Source: Imbricaverruca yamaguchii (taxonomy: Eukaryota; Arthropoda; Thecostraca; Neoverrucidae). Taken from it: a DNA stretch of 64,000 nucleotides. The notes beneath the pieces are model-generated. The model ran no database searches. It was not told the origin of the DNA and saw only the letters and a program-made list of their open reading frames with translations. The stretch's first letter is position 1. Every line of letters starts with the position of its first letter. Below, piece by piece: positions 55,301-64,000 of the stretch. Both the position numbers and the translations under genes were made by a program. The DNA is taken from assembly GCA_034440575.1 (NCBI GenBank), contig JAOTOL010001656.1, positions 3,102,501 through 3,166,500 on the forward strand. Direction: 5' to 3'.

Positions 55301-57034
55301 ACAACAAAATCGGTTTCGCTATGTCTACATCGAAAATCACTGCTATCCACTTCTGCCCGCAAACGCTCTTGTACTGATCCCGTGATTATACTCAATGGAC
55401 GCCATATACCATTCAAGCCAGCTGCCAAGTTTCTGGGTGTGTGGATGGACCGCCTACTGACATACACCACCCACATCAACGATCTTGCACAGAAATGTGC
55501 AAAGCAACTACATGTAATGCGCACAGTCTCTAGATGCATGCACGGAGCAGATAGATTTAGCTTGCTTCTTATGTACCGACCGCTCTTGCCTTCTAAAATT
55601 GACTATGGATGTTTTATTTATGACGGAGCGTGTGCAACAACCAAACGTTGTCTTGATGTGATCCACAATGCAGCTCTTCGTATCGCTACTGGAGCCTTTC
55701 GCACTTCACCGGCTGCTAGTGTAATGGTAGAAGTAGACGAGCCACCTCTTGCGCTAACGCCGTAAGTTGTTGGGCGCGAGATACGCATGCAATGTTGCCC
55801 AAAACCGGAACCATCCAACCTATCGGTGGATATTCTCAAACATTAAAAGCATGCCACATGTGGTTTCACATGTCACAGGGAGTTTAAAAGCGTGGATTGC
55901 CATTTTCCATTCATATGACCTCGATCCTTCGAGAATATAACATCAGGCCGCGTTCCGTAGCACGTGTCATCACGCCGAGCATTCCCCCTTGGCATGTTGT
56001 CCCAGTGAAAACTGACGTGACTTTACCCTGCTCAAAGAAAGGACAGGTAAACCCGGAGGAACTCCGCTTGTTGGCATTGGAAACAATACACGAATATCAC
56101 GACTTTTCGCGCATTTGCACAGACGCCTCAAAGGCGGCCTCTGGTGTCGGGTGTGCTTACGTCGGTTGATAAGGTGTTCGATCTTTTTGTTTACCGACAC
56201 AAACATCGATTTGTACTGCCGAACGGTATGCTATTCTGCAAGCCCTCTATTTTGTACAGAAAGACCGGTCCACAAAGCACGTGGTTTTCAGTCTTTGAGC
56301 AGTCCCCGGGACTCAACACCTTTAACCAGGATAACCGACTCGTTCGGAGGATTATCAAAGTCGTAAAATCCCTGTATGACATCGGCAGAAATATCGTGTT
56401 CTGCTGGACTCCATGTTGGAATCGCAGGAAACGAAGCTGCTGATATAACCGCAAAACATGCCATTAGCAATGACCGTGTGGTCCATCTACGGCTCCCTCA
56501 AAGGGATCCATACCATACTATGATGTCAAATATACGGTCAGAATGGCAACGAACCTGGAATTCGAAGTGTAGCAAGCTCAGGATTCTAAAACCGACACTA
56601 GGAAAGTGGCTATCCTCTCACCGAACCAAACGCCGGAAAGAAGTAATACTCTGCCGCTTGCGAATAGGCCATACCTTCGCAACACACAGTTACATGCTTA
56701 CCGGTGACGACCGACCTGTATGTCCGCGCTGCTCTAACCCGCTTACCGTGAACCATGTTTTAGTAGGCTGTACACTGCTAGATCCTCTACGACGCCAGAT
56801 TTTAGGACGGCTGAACGCCGACTCTTCTTTACGTATCCTTTACGGAACGACTCCGAGGTCGTGGCGTCTGGGAATATTATATCTTCCTTCGGCAAGCTCG
56901 CCTTGAGATAATATACCCTCACCCGTGAATATTGGTAACTAGATATGAAAGCAGCACCGTAGATTGACTACAATTTAGTAATGGGCGCAAAATGGCCCTA
57001 GGTGTCGACGCGCCCCTAAACTCCAATCCACCAC
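52340..57034 (+). mobile_element. RNase H-bearing LINE, near full ORF2, interrupted by TTAA-type copy C
   Basis: Endonuclease at 52340-53325 in broken frames (VCIQETKLAPGAPFQL type, VMVCGDLNAHHSL, FTLPTGQTSVLDLTL, then RAEAKRDSWKSYVSTL). After the insertion at 53326-54459 it resumes at about 54460 with ASPLDFSTTNVLQYSITFS, KSVAEGPDTINN and WREAIIMPIRKPNKAGNDPL (RT entry). A deletion follows, then FRVRIGNSLFGTFSQVNGVP (motif B region) and FVDDFAM (motif C). The RNase H segment 56050-56480 is frameshifted (GIAGNEAADITA kept), and RIGHTFATHSYMLTGDDR is at 56664. The tail at 56979-57034 carries the GGGCGC/GCGCCC hairpin. Not functional. Confidence 0.85.
53326..54459 (+). mobile_element. TTAA-type (piggyBac-like) element, copy C, with extra internal segment
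   Basis: TTAA at 53326-53329 and 54456-54459. Ends CCCGCGCCGTCTC and (complement) CCCGTCCCGTCTCTGG. At 1134 bp it is about 270 bp longer than copies A and B. The surplus lies at about 53830-54110 and is GC-rich (GGGACGGCCGGATACG, GGGCCGGCCCAG). It is inserted in a LINE open frame after WKSYVSTL. Confidence 0.88.
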
Positions 57035-57054
57035 CATGGGACCCGCTGTGAAAG

Positions 57055-58500
57055 AAGGGTGCAATGTTAAGGTATTCGTTGACCTGAGATCAAATGGTGA
57101 CCTCGAGTGGTCAGTTGATTTAGTATGATGTATGCCGCCGTCATAGCGGTGGCACAGGCGTTCGGATTATTCCAATAAGTGAATTCTCTGGGAAGTTATA
57201 CGGTACCCTATATTTCACTTGCCGGCCTTTTCGCCTCTGAAGGCGAAATGCTTCGTTTCATTGATTATTTGGGGTTAAAGGTGTGCCGACTGTGAGGTCA
57301 TTTAGCGCCCATGAAATGGTTCTTCGTAGCAAAAATTAGTTTGTTGATGCATGCATGGGCAAGCCTGCGAAGGTCGTGTAAAATTTTCAAACGAATCGGA
57401 TGATAGCTTTGAATGCGTTTTTTTAATGCTTTGCTGAATGGGATGCTGGTGCTACCCGCTGAAATGCGTCATCGATAGAGATCAAGCCACGCGGTGTGCT
57501 GCTTCTTGCATTGATGGTGCATGCATCAGTATTTAGATAGTCTACAATCAATCTTTTGTTTGGCCCACATGTGGTACACCAGTGGACCACTTTCATTTGA
57601 TACATTTTTGGGAATCTGACCTGAAGTCAAACGCTGAACTTGAAGGTCACGTGCTCGGGTGTGCTGCTTCCTTGGTCGGTGGACGATTATTCTGAGCTAA
57701 TATCCGTGCTATAAATGTATTCAGGAAAATGTTTTTTTTTCGGCACCCTGTGATTTTCCCACAGGGTGCAATGCTGAAGTTTTCGCTGACCTGAGGTCAA
57801 ATGGTGACCATGAAGGTGGCATGCTTGGATATGCTACTTTCTTGTGCGATGGAAGATTATTTGGCGCCAATGCCCATCCGATAAATGTATTTAGGAAGGT
57901 ATTATTCGGTACCCCATAGATGGCAATAGTGAACGGTCGAAACAAACAACGGTCGAGTATAGGTCAAACTATGAGATTGTAGGTCTTCGCTCCAATGTGC
58001 TGCATCCATGAGCCATACACAATATCTGTGTGTTATTTTGTGGTGCCAAGTACAATTTTGCGGAAATTATCAGGTAAACCAAAATTTGGCATTTTTTGCT
58101 ATCTGTTGCCCTTTTTGGTGAACAGTGATGAATCCGTGACCATAATAAGTGATGTTGATCGATGTGATCCACGTACATGCTATGTAGACTATCAGCTGCA
58201 AAAAGCAGGAATATCCAATTTGTCACCATATATCCAGGTATATCCAATCGGTGTCGCATTCGATACCCCGTAAATAGATATAGTGCATGAGTAAAACTAA
58301 CGTTGGTGACCTGAGGTCAAACTGTGACATTGAAGATCACGTAATTCGATGTGCTGCATCGTTGATGGAAAGCGGACATCTAGGCGTTGGAATCATTCGG
58401 CTAAGTGAAACACTAAATTCAATGCAGTGCATCGTTTTTGACACGAATGACGTTCTTGACCTCCGGAAATCAAACTGCTCGTCCTACTGAATAACTGTTG
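57055..58500. repeat. Diverged satellite with TGACCT..AGGTCA palindromes
   Basis: Units marked by TTGACCTGAGATCAAATGGTGACC (57080), GACCTGAAGTCAAACG (57620), CTGACCTGAGGTCAAATGG (57789), GTGACCTGAGGTCAAACTG (58305) and TTGACCTCCGGAAATCAAA (58456). Other shared words are GTGCTGC.TC.TTG and ATAAATGTATT.AGGAA. Spacing is roughly 170-180 bp or multiples of it. Word structure is like the arms of the Foldback-like element. The part at 57257-57312 is a LINE 3'-tail on the minus strand inserted in it. Confidence 0.65.
57257..57312 (-). repeat. LINE 3'-tail fragment
   Basis: Minus strand ATGGGCGCTAAATGACCTC, AGTCGGCACACC, then TTAACCCCAAATAATCAATG: tail of the RNase H LINE family without coding sequence. 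Confidence 0.75.
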
Positions 58501-58635
58501 TTTGCCTTACTTTTGCAAGCGACAAAGATCATAACCTGAAAAATGAACGAAATCGGGAGTATGCGAATAGAATGCTGAGTGCGAATGCGAATACGTTGCT
58601 AATATCATGGACATGAACTAAAAAAAGATAGTATA

Positions 58636-59055
58636 ACGTAAAACGACTACCCAGGGGAGCCATCGGACACAGATGAGCCGATTTGTCTTCCAACTCATAA
58701 CGGTACCGGCTACCCAGAGGTACAGCCTACGTAGAAGAGCCGAATTTCAAAGCACCGTAATATCCCAACTGACAACCCCTGCATGGCATACTTAGGCTAC
58801 TCCGCTAACAACTAACACGCGGCGGCTGGCGTGACAGGCAGTGTGCGCATTTACCTCCTTGTTCGCGCGGTAAAGATCCCTCAGTGCTCTTCGATAAGAG
58901 TACCGAGCAAATGGCAAAATCAACTTCTCGCCACTCTAGAAACATCCCAACCCCCACCTAAACTACACATTATTTTGTGGAGGAGTAAAATAAAATAAAA
59001 ACCATTTCGACATCAGGGAGATGTCCCCAACCCAGCCTCCGCTTTCAGCACCTAA
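58636..59055 (+). repeat. About 420-bp interspersed repeat, copy 2
   Basis: Matches 23291-23720 throughout (ATAACGTAAAACGACTACCC, GAGCCGATTTGTCTTCC, TGACAACCCCTGCATGGC, AACAACTAACACGCGGCG, TTTTGTGGAGGAGTAAAAT). It ends at TTCAGCACC and is followed directly by TTAA-type fragment D. Confidence 0.75.
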
Positions 59056-59569
59056 TTTCAATTTTTTTCTTCAAAATTTTGGAAATTTCAATATTTTGCG
59101 TTTTCAAGTTTTCTTTAATTTTCCTTTGCCAATGGGTAGAGGGGACCGAGAAACGTTGTTGGAAGTCAACTTGCCCTAATAAAAATGCTTACTTTAACCA
59201 GAATCCTGTATTTGAACTGTTATTTGGCAAATACGCAAAATTTATATGTAGTCAAAAACGAGAAAAAAAATCCACTCATACGTTTTATTGCATCCGCAAA
59301 GATAAGCAAACTCTGAAAGTTTCATTAAAATATTTGTATCCGTCAAAGCGTGACGACTGGTTGAACTTTTTTGGAGGTGCCCTCATTTGACCTTGACTAA
59401 CTCATTGACCCTGGATGACCTGACCTAAAACATTTGGCATCAGCATGTCAAATTGATGTGGGATAAGGTATGCCGAATTTGGGCACGCTGCCCCGCGCCG
59501 TTCGTCCGCTATCTACAAAACACCTGAGCAGGGGGCGGTTCAAGACCCCCCCGAGACGGGACGGGTGAA
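59056..59569 (+). mobile_element. TTAA-type (piggyBac-like) element, copy D, left-truncated
   Basis: Internal words match copy C (CTTTGCCAATGGGTAGAGGGG, GCTTACTTTAACCAGAATCC, GCAAAGATAAGCAAACTCTG, TGACCTTGACTAACTCATTG). It ends GAGACGGGACGGG then TGAA where intact copies have TTAA. The left half is missing. Confidence 0.8.
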
Positions 59570-59579
59570 CGTTTTCTAG

Positions 59580-61370
59580 CGGACCAAGTAACTCCTTGCC
59601 ATCTGCTCCTTGAGCAATTCCGCCATCGAAGCCCCAGCCAACGGAACCCTCGTCATTAAATCCCAAACCCGAACCCAGACCAAAGCCCTCCTCCGTATCA
59701 CCACATTTTGTGGAAAATCCGTCACGATTTCCTTACACTCCAACCGCAACACCCAAGGGCACTGTCTTTGCGCCGGAGCTCCGCTTCAGTCATGAAGCGG
59801 AGATCCAGACGGAGCTGAGGTCAGAGGGGGTGACCCACGTCCACCGCAACACCTCCTTTAATGTCGGTCAGAAGCGTGATACGAGCCTCATTGTCCTTAC
59901 CTTCAACTCCATCACTCTTCTCAAGACCCAATTCGTCGGATACCTGCGCTACCATGTCCGTGTCTTCATTCCCAACCATCTCCGCTGTTTTACTTGCCAG
60001 CACTTCGGCCATGGCAGTAAAACATTCCGCCAAACAGCCCGCTTTCCCAAGTGCGGTGAACCACCGCATCCTGAATCTGCCCATTCCAAGCCTGCCCAAT
60101 GCCTCAATTGTCACACATCTGACCATCTGACCACATCACCCCTATGTCCCGTTGGCGCAGATAGAAGGAGGTCTGCGTTGTGAAGGCCACGACCGGTGTG
60201 TCATACCCCCAGGCCCGACGGTCAGTCGAGGCCACTATCCCGTCAAGTAAAACTTATGCCCAGGCTGCCACCGTTGCTTCACCCACACGTCGCGTCATCA
60301 CTACTTCTACTTCTATTCAAACTTGCATGGTCCCCGGCTTAGCTCCACTAAAAAACTCACATCACTGACCACACCGACACAAAACACCTTGACTACCAAC
60401 ACACAGACCACTCCCACTCCACAGATCCAAGTCACAAGAAATCCCAGACCCCGCAGCCATTCGGCTGCAGGAGAAATGCGAACCACTTCGGTGGGCTGCT
60501 TCACACTTTACACTTCACTATACATCAACAATGGTTTTACACATACACAAATTACACTTAATTCACCTTTACAAGCAGTAGCTTGCACTTTTCGTTTACA
60601 CGGTCGGAATATAGATATATGTTCCATTTGCATTCCACCACGCACCGACAACACACCTTTTTTTAAACAGAATTATGAAACCTGATTGCACATTTCAAAA
60701 ACCCATTCATATTATTCGGAGATTTTAATGCACATAGTTCAGCCTGGGATCAAGTACGCACACATATAGACATTCGAGGCCACATCATTTAACACATTTT
60801 ATACAAACACAACTTAGTACTATTTAACACCGGATAACCAACCTTTTTTCATCTTGGACATAATACAGAAACAGCTATTGAATTATCAATATTCTCTTCG
60901 ACTCTGGCCAGTGACCTTGACTGGACGGTTGACACCGACATTCACGACAGCTACCACCACCACATAACTTGATGGAGCAGGCTACCCCATCAAGTTAACA
61001 CCCACATTTTCAACAGCAACCGATGCCACGCCCAGTTTTATGCCCCGCTGAAAAATGTCGAATGCTGATTGGGCAACTTTTCAGGAGCTTTCATATATTC
61101 AATACAACCCCAACATTTCTCCCGTCGAAAACATTAACTGAATTACAAATAAACTTGTCGAAGCAGCATCTACCACATTTTCAATCACAACACGAGGCAG
61201 CACCATACCAAGGTGATTGCAACAATTGCAACACCAAGGTACTGGCGTTGCAAAATGAACGCCGATACCTTGGTCGACTCCCAAAATTGCACGTGCCATT
61301 GCCGCAAGAAAGCGAGCATTTAGGAAATCCCTCGGACAACCTGATCCACAAAACTTAATTATGCGCAACT
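59580..61370 (+). mobile_element. I-clade-like LINE, ORF1 and endonuclease part (3'-truncated)
   Basis: ORF1: 59610-59795 and 59710-60183 in two frames, containing SLIVLTFNSITLLKTQFVGY and VRVFIPNHLRCFTCQHFGHG, then CCHC knuckles. The first knuckle has Phe for its last Cys. The last, CLNCHTSDHLTTSPLCP, keeps C-x2-C-x4-H. Then a Thr/Pro-rich stretch and a broken endonuclease: QAVACTFRLHGRNIDICSI, a FGDFNAHSSAWD equivalent at 60716-60752, LDWTVDTDIHDSY at 60917-60955, and the linker ARAIAARKRAFRKFL. It stops before the RT. It may be the same family as the RT/RNase H copy at 21213-23290. Confidence 0.8.
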
Positions 61371-62366
61371 GTAAGGAGGCTTACATTTTTCCTCATGAAG
61401 CTTTTAATATTTTCGCATCCGAACAGGCCGCCAGACGTCCAGCCTCATCTCAACCACCCTTCCCTTACAAAAATTTGCCCCGAGAAGTAAAAGCAAACGC
61501 GAGTGGTGCCGGCGCCAAGATCAGAAGGCGGCTCCGGAAACAACAACCCGAGTAATGGCCTGGCAACCTCATTTGGCAGACAGGGTCCAAACACCAGCTG
61601 GACTACCTCCGGCAGAAGGGTCTTCGGCCCGTGAGGTCGGTGACCAAACTCAGGAGGACCCTCTAGAACGCCATGAAGGCCCCAGGCGGCAAAAGCCAAA
61701 ACCAATCAGGAACGCGAGCTCACTCCAAAGCCCTGGGAATGGGCTAGAGAAAAAAAGAGGCGGGGCTACAGAAAATTCAAGAGGGCAGAACAGGACAGAC
61801 GAGAGAGGAGAGACGCGCAGAGGGGACTGGAAGACGCGCGGCGGTGAACGCCGGACCGACGCCTCAGGGGCGTCCAGCGGGGGCCAGATGGCTGAGTTTT
61901 CTGACGGAGGAGATGAAGTGCTCAGATGAGGCCACTCGCCACTCACCATCGGGCATGCGAGTGTTATGCTTCTGACATTTCTTCCTCTTTCCCAAACCTT
62001 TCCGAACCAACCTAAATTCTCTTCCGCAGCTTCTGCCTTCTCATCAAATTCATTGCTGAAGGGAGCGACCCGTTTCATGGGGGGGGGGACCAAGTAGGAT
62101 AAGTTCAGGATGGGGAGGAAGTGGACGAAGATGTCGGAGATGGCGAGAAGTATATGAGTAGTGTGTGCGTAATGCGATGCGGCGTATGTAAATGTAAATA
62201 TATTAGATTAAGCAGACATTCTCTTGTGGCATCAGCAAAAACCTGTGGTAGCATTTCGGCAGTGATGGACAGGAGGAGCAACAGAGCAAGGCAGGATAAA
62301 ATAAGACAGAGTGGAGCACAATGATACTTGGATATGTGCCTGATATTCATTTGTACGATGAGCAGG
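61371..62366 (+). other. Unassigned region with one open frame
   Basis: 61555-61929 is an open frame of 124 residues, Glu/Arg/Gly-rich and hydrophilic, with no domain I recognise. It directly follows the LINE remnant and has no clear splice or promoter context. It could be LINE-derived, non-coding or a real exon, so I do not assign it. Confidence 0.25.
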
Positions 62367-63325
62367 GGCGTCGCCATCGGGGGGCAGGGGGAAATTGCTC
62401 CCTGCCGTGAGACTGGGGGGCGCCACCCCCTGAAATTTGAGGAGGCCCCAAGGACGAAAAGGAGGCCCTCCAGGACGAAAAGTATACCCCAGGACGAACA
62501 GGAGGCCTCCAGGACGACAAAGAACCCCCCTCAGGACGAAAAGAAGGCCCCAAGACGAAAAAGAAATTCTACAAATTAGGGGCCTCCAGATCGAAAGGGG
62601 GCCTCCTGCTCCCCGAAAAGGGGCCTCCACTGTGTTAGGGCCTCCTATTGTTTTTAGGCCCTTAGTATGGTTCGGGAATGGGAAACTGAGGGCTGGAGGG
62701 CCTCCTTTTCGTCCTGGCGGGCCTCCTATTCGTCCTGGAGGGCCTCCTTTTCGTCCTAGAGGGCATCCTTTTCGTCCTGGGGGCCTCCTTTTCATCATGG
62801 GGACCTCCTTTTCGTCCTGGTGGCCTTTTCGTCCTGGGGCCTCTGTGTCAATATTTGACACTCGCTTGATTTCTGGGGCCTCCTACCCTCTCCTAGGTGA
62901 CTTCTTTTTACAAATTAGGGGCCTCCAGGAGGAGGCCCCTAATTTGTATAATCTCTTTTTCGTCTTGGGCGCCTCCTTTTCTTCCTGGGGGGCCTATTTT
63001 CGTCTTGGAGGGCCTCCTTTTCATCCTGGAGGGCCTCCTTTCCATCCTGGGGGCCTCCTTTTCGTCCTGACGGCCTCCTTTTAGTCCTGGAGGGCCTCCT
63101 TTTCGTCATGTGGGCCTCCTTTTCGTCCTGAGGTACCTTATTTTCGTCCTGGGGGCCTCTTTTTCGTCCTAAGGGTCTCCTTTTCGTCCTGGGGGTTTCG
63201 TTTTCGTCCTGGGGGCCTCCGTTTCGTCCTGGGGCCTCCTCAAATTTCAGGGGACGCCCCCCCCCAGTCTCACGGCAGGGGACAATTGCCCCCTCTGCCC
63301 CCCCCGGTGGCGACGCCCCTGCCTA
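62367..63325. mobile_element. Foldback element with 20-bp minisatellite arms
   Basis: Inverted ends of about 90 bp at 62367-62455 and 63230-63325: CAGGGGCGTCGCCA, GGGGGGCAGGGGG, CTGCCGTGAGACTGGGGGG, CTGAAATTTGAGGAGGCCCC and complements. Inside, arrays of a roughly 20-bp unit run as AGGACGAAAAGGAGGCCCC at 62445-62565 and as its complement GGGGCCTCCTTTTCGTCCT at 62690-63240. The short palindrome TTAGGGGCCTCCAGGAGGAGGCCCCTAA-like turn at 62915-62945 lies in the middle. Long reading frames here are artefacts of the array. Confidence 0.85.
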
Positions 63326-64000
63326 GGAGAGTGTAGGAGGCCCCAGAAATCAAGAGAGTGCCAAATATTGACACGGAGTCCCCAGGACGAAAAGGAGGTC
63401 CCGTGATGAAAAGGAGGCCCCCAGGACGAAAAGTAGACCCACATGACGAAAAGGAGGCCCTCCAGGACGAAAAGGAGGCCCTCCAGGACAAAAGGCCATG
63501 ACGAAAAGGAGGCCCTCTAGGACGAAAAGGAGGCCACCAGGACGAAAAGGAGGCCCCATAATGAAAAAGAGGCCCTCCAGGACGAAAGGGAGGCCCTCCA
63601 GGACGAAAAGGAAGCCCCCAGGACGAAAAGGAGGCCCCAGGACGAAAAGGAGGCTCCCAGGACGAAAAGAAGGCCTCAGGACGAAAAGGAGGCCCCCAAG
63701 ACGAAAAAGAGATTCTACAAATCACGGGCCTCCAGGAGGAAGCCCATAATTCGAAAAAGAAGTCACCTAGGGGAGGGTAGGAGGCCCCAGAAATCAAGAG
63801 TGTGCCAAAAATTGGCACGGAGGCTCCCAACGTTGCAAAGGGGTCTCAATACGGGAAGGGAGGCCCAATAAAATGAGATGAGGCCCTAAGCCGGAAAAAA
63901 AAGCCAGTGGATATGAGATGAGGTTTCGGAGCAGGGACGTCGCTACCGGGGTGGGAGCAGCGGGGGCATCGTCTCCGCTCCTTGTCTTGAGATTTCGGGG
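63326..64000. mobile_element. Second foldback copy of the same family (partial, runs to the window edge)
   Basis: Arrays of the unit in the AGGACGAAAAGGAGGCC orientation at 63385-63710, then GGGCCTCCAGGAGGAAGCCC, then GGAGGCCCCAGAAATCAAG and a terminal-end-like GCAGGGACGTCGCTACCGGGG at 63933-63953. It mirrors 62850-62945 of the first copy in reverse complement, so the two copies together form larger inverted repeats. Confidence 0.7.

Noticed and set aside
62232..63830. Long frames rich in GGPPFRPGG or KRRPPGRKG
   Set aside because: Direct consequence of the 20-bp minisatellite read in either orientation.

Overview
This is a stretch of animal nuclear DNA with split genes, GT/AG introns, tRNA-derived SINEs, several LINE clades, piggyBac-type and Mutator/Foldback-type DNA elements and many microsatellites. 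The TRRAP exons read like an arthropod protein, and the mix of CR1-like and RNase H-bearing LINEs suggests a chelicerate, perhaps a tick. That placement is inference. Nothing here is bacterial or viral.

Genes. (1) The 5' end of the TRRAP (Tra1/Nipped-A) gene lies on the minus strand: three consecutive coding exons at 2442-2621, 1518-1628 and 779-967, all joined in phase 0. The rest lies off the left edge. Its third intron begins as a 44-bp minisatellite that repeats the exon's own splice donor. (2) A C2H2 zinc-finger gene lies on the plus strand: four exons at 34344-34392, 40415-40492, 41507-41599 and 44811-45778, all joined in phase 1, giving a 395-residue protein with nine intact fingers and one degenerate one. 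(3) Two minus-strand exons at 15549-15676 and 14477-14658 join into a coiled-coil segment, but the upstream one has an in-frame stop, so this is a pseudogene or a mispredicted pair.

Mobile DNA fills the rest. 5-12 kb holds diverged satellites, a SINE/LINE composite, a 277-bp tandem duplication and a complex inverted repeat. 13-18 kb has an AATGG minisatellite in inverted blocks. 18.1-21.2 kb is a CR1-type LINE (minus), abutted by an RNase H-bearing LINE (plus) to 23.3 kb. 23.9-26.3 kb is a decayed LTR element whose interior is a CRE-rich tandem array, followed by a 1.2-kb foldback element.

The most interesting system is 27582-33828: a Foldback-like element whose long inverted arms are themselves built of about 130-165-bp tandem repeats. 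They enclose a broken Mutator/NOF-like DDE transposase followed by a Ulp1/SENP-type cysteine protease. It ends about 515 bp upstream of the zinc-finger start codon.

From 35 to 62 kb there are five copies of a TTAA-flanked element with CCC-starting inverted termini, two of them nested in LINEs, plus at least six LINE copies and a series of extremely short LINE 3' tails, one only 37 bp long with a perfect 15-bp target duplication. The right edge (62.4-64 kb) is another foldback family, with arms made of a 20-bp minisatellite in alternating orientation.
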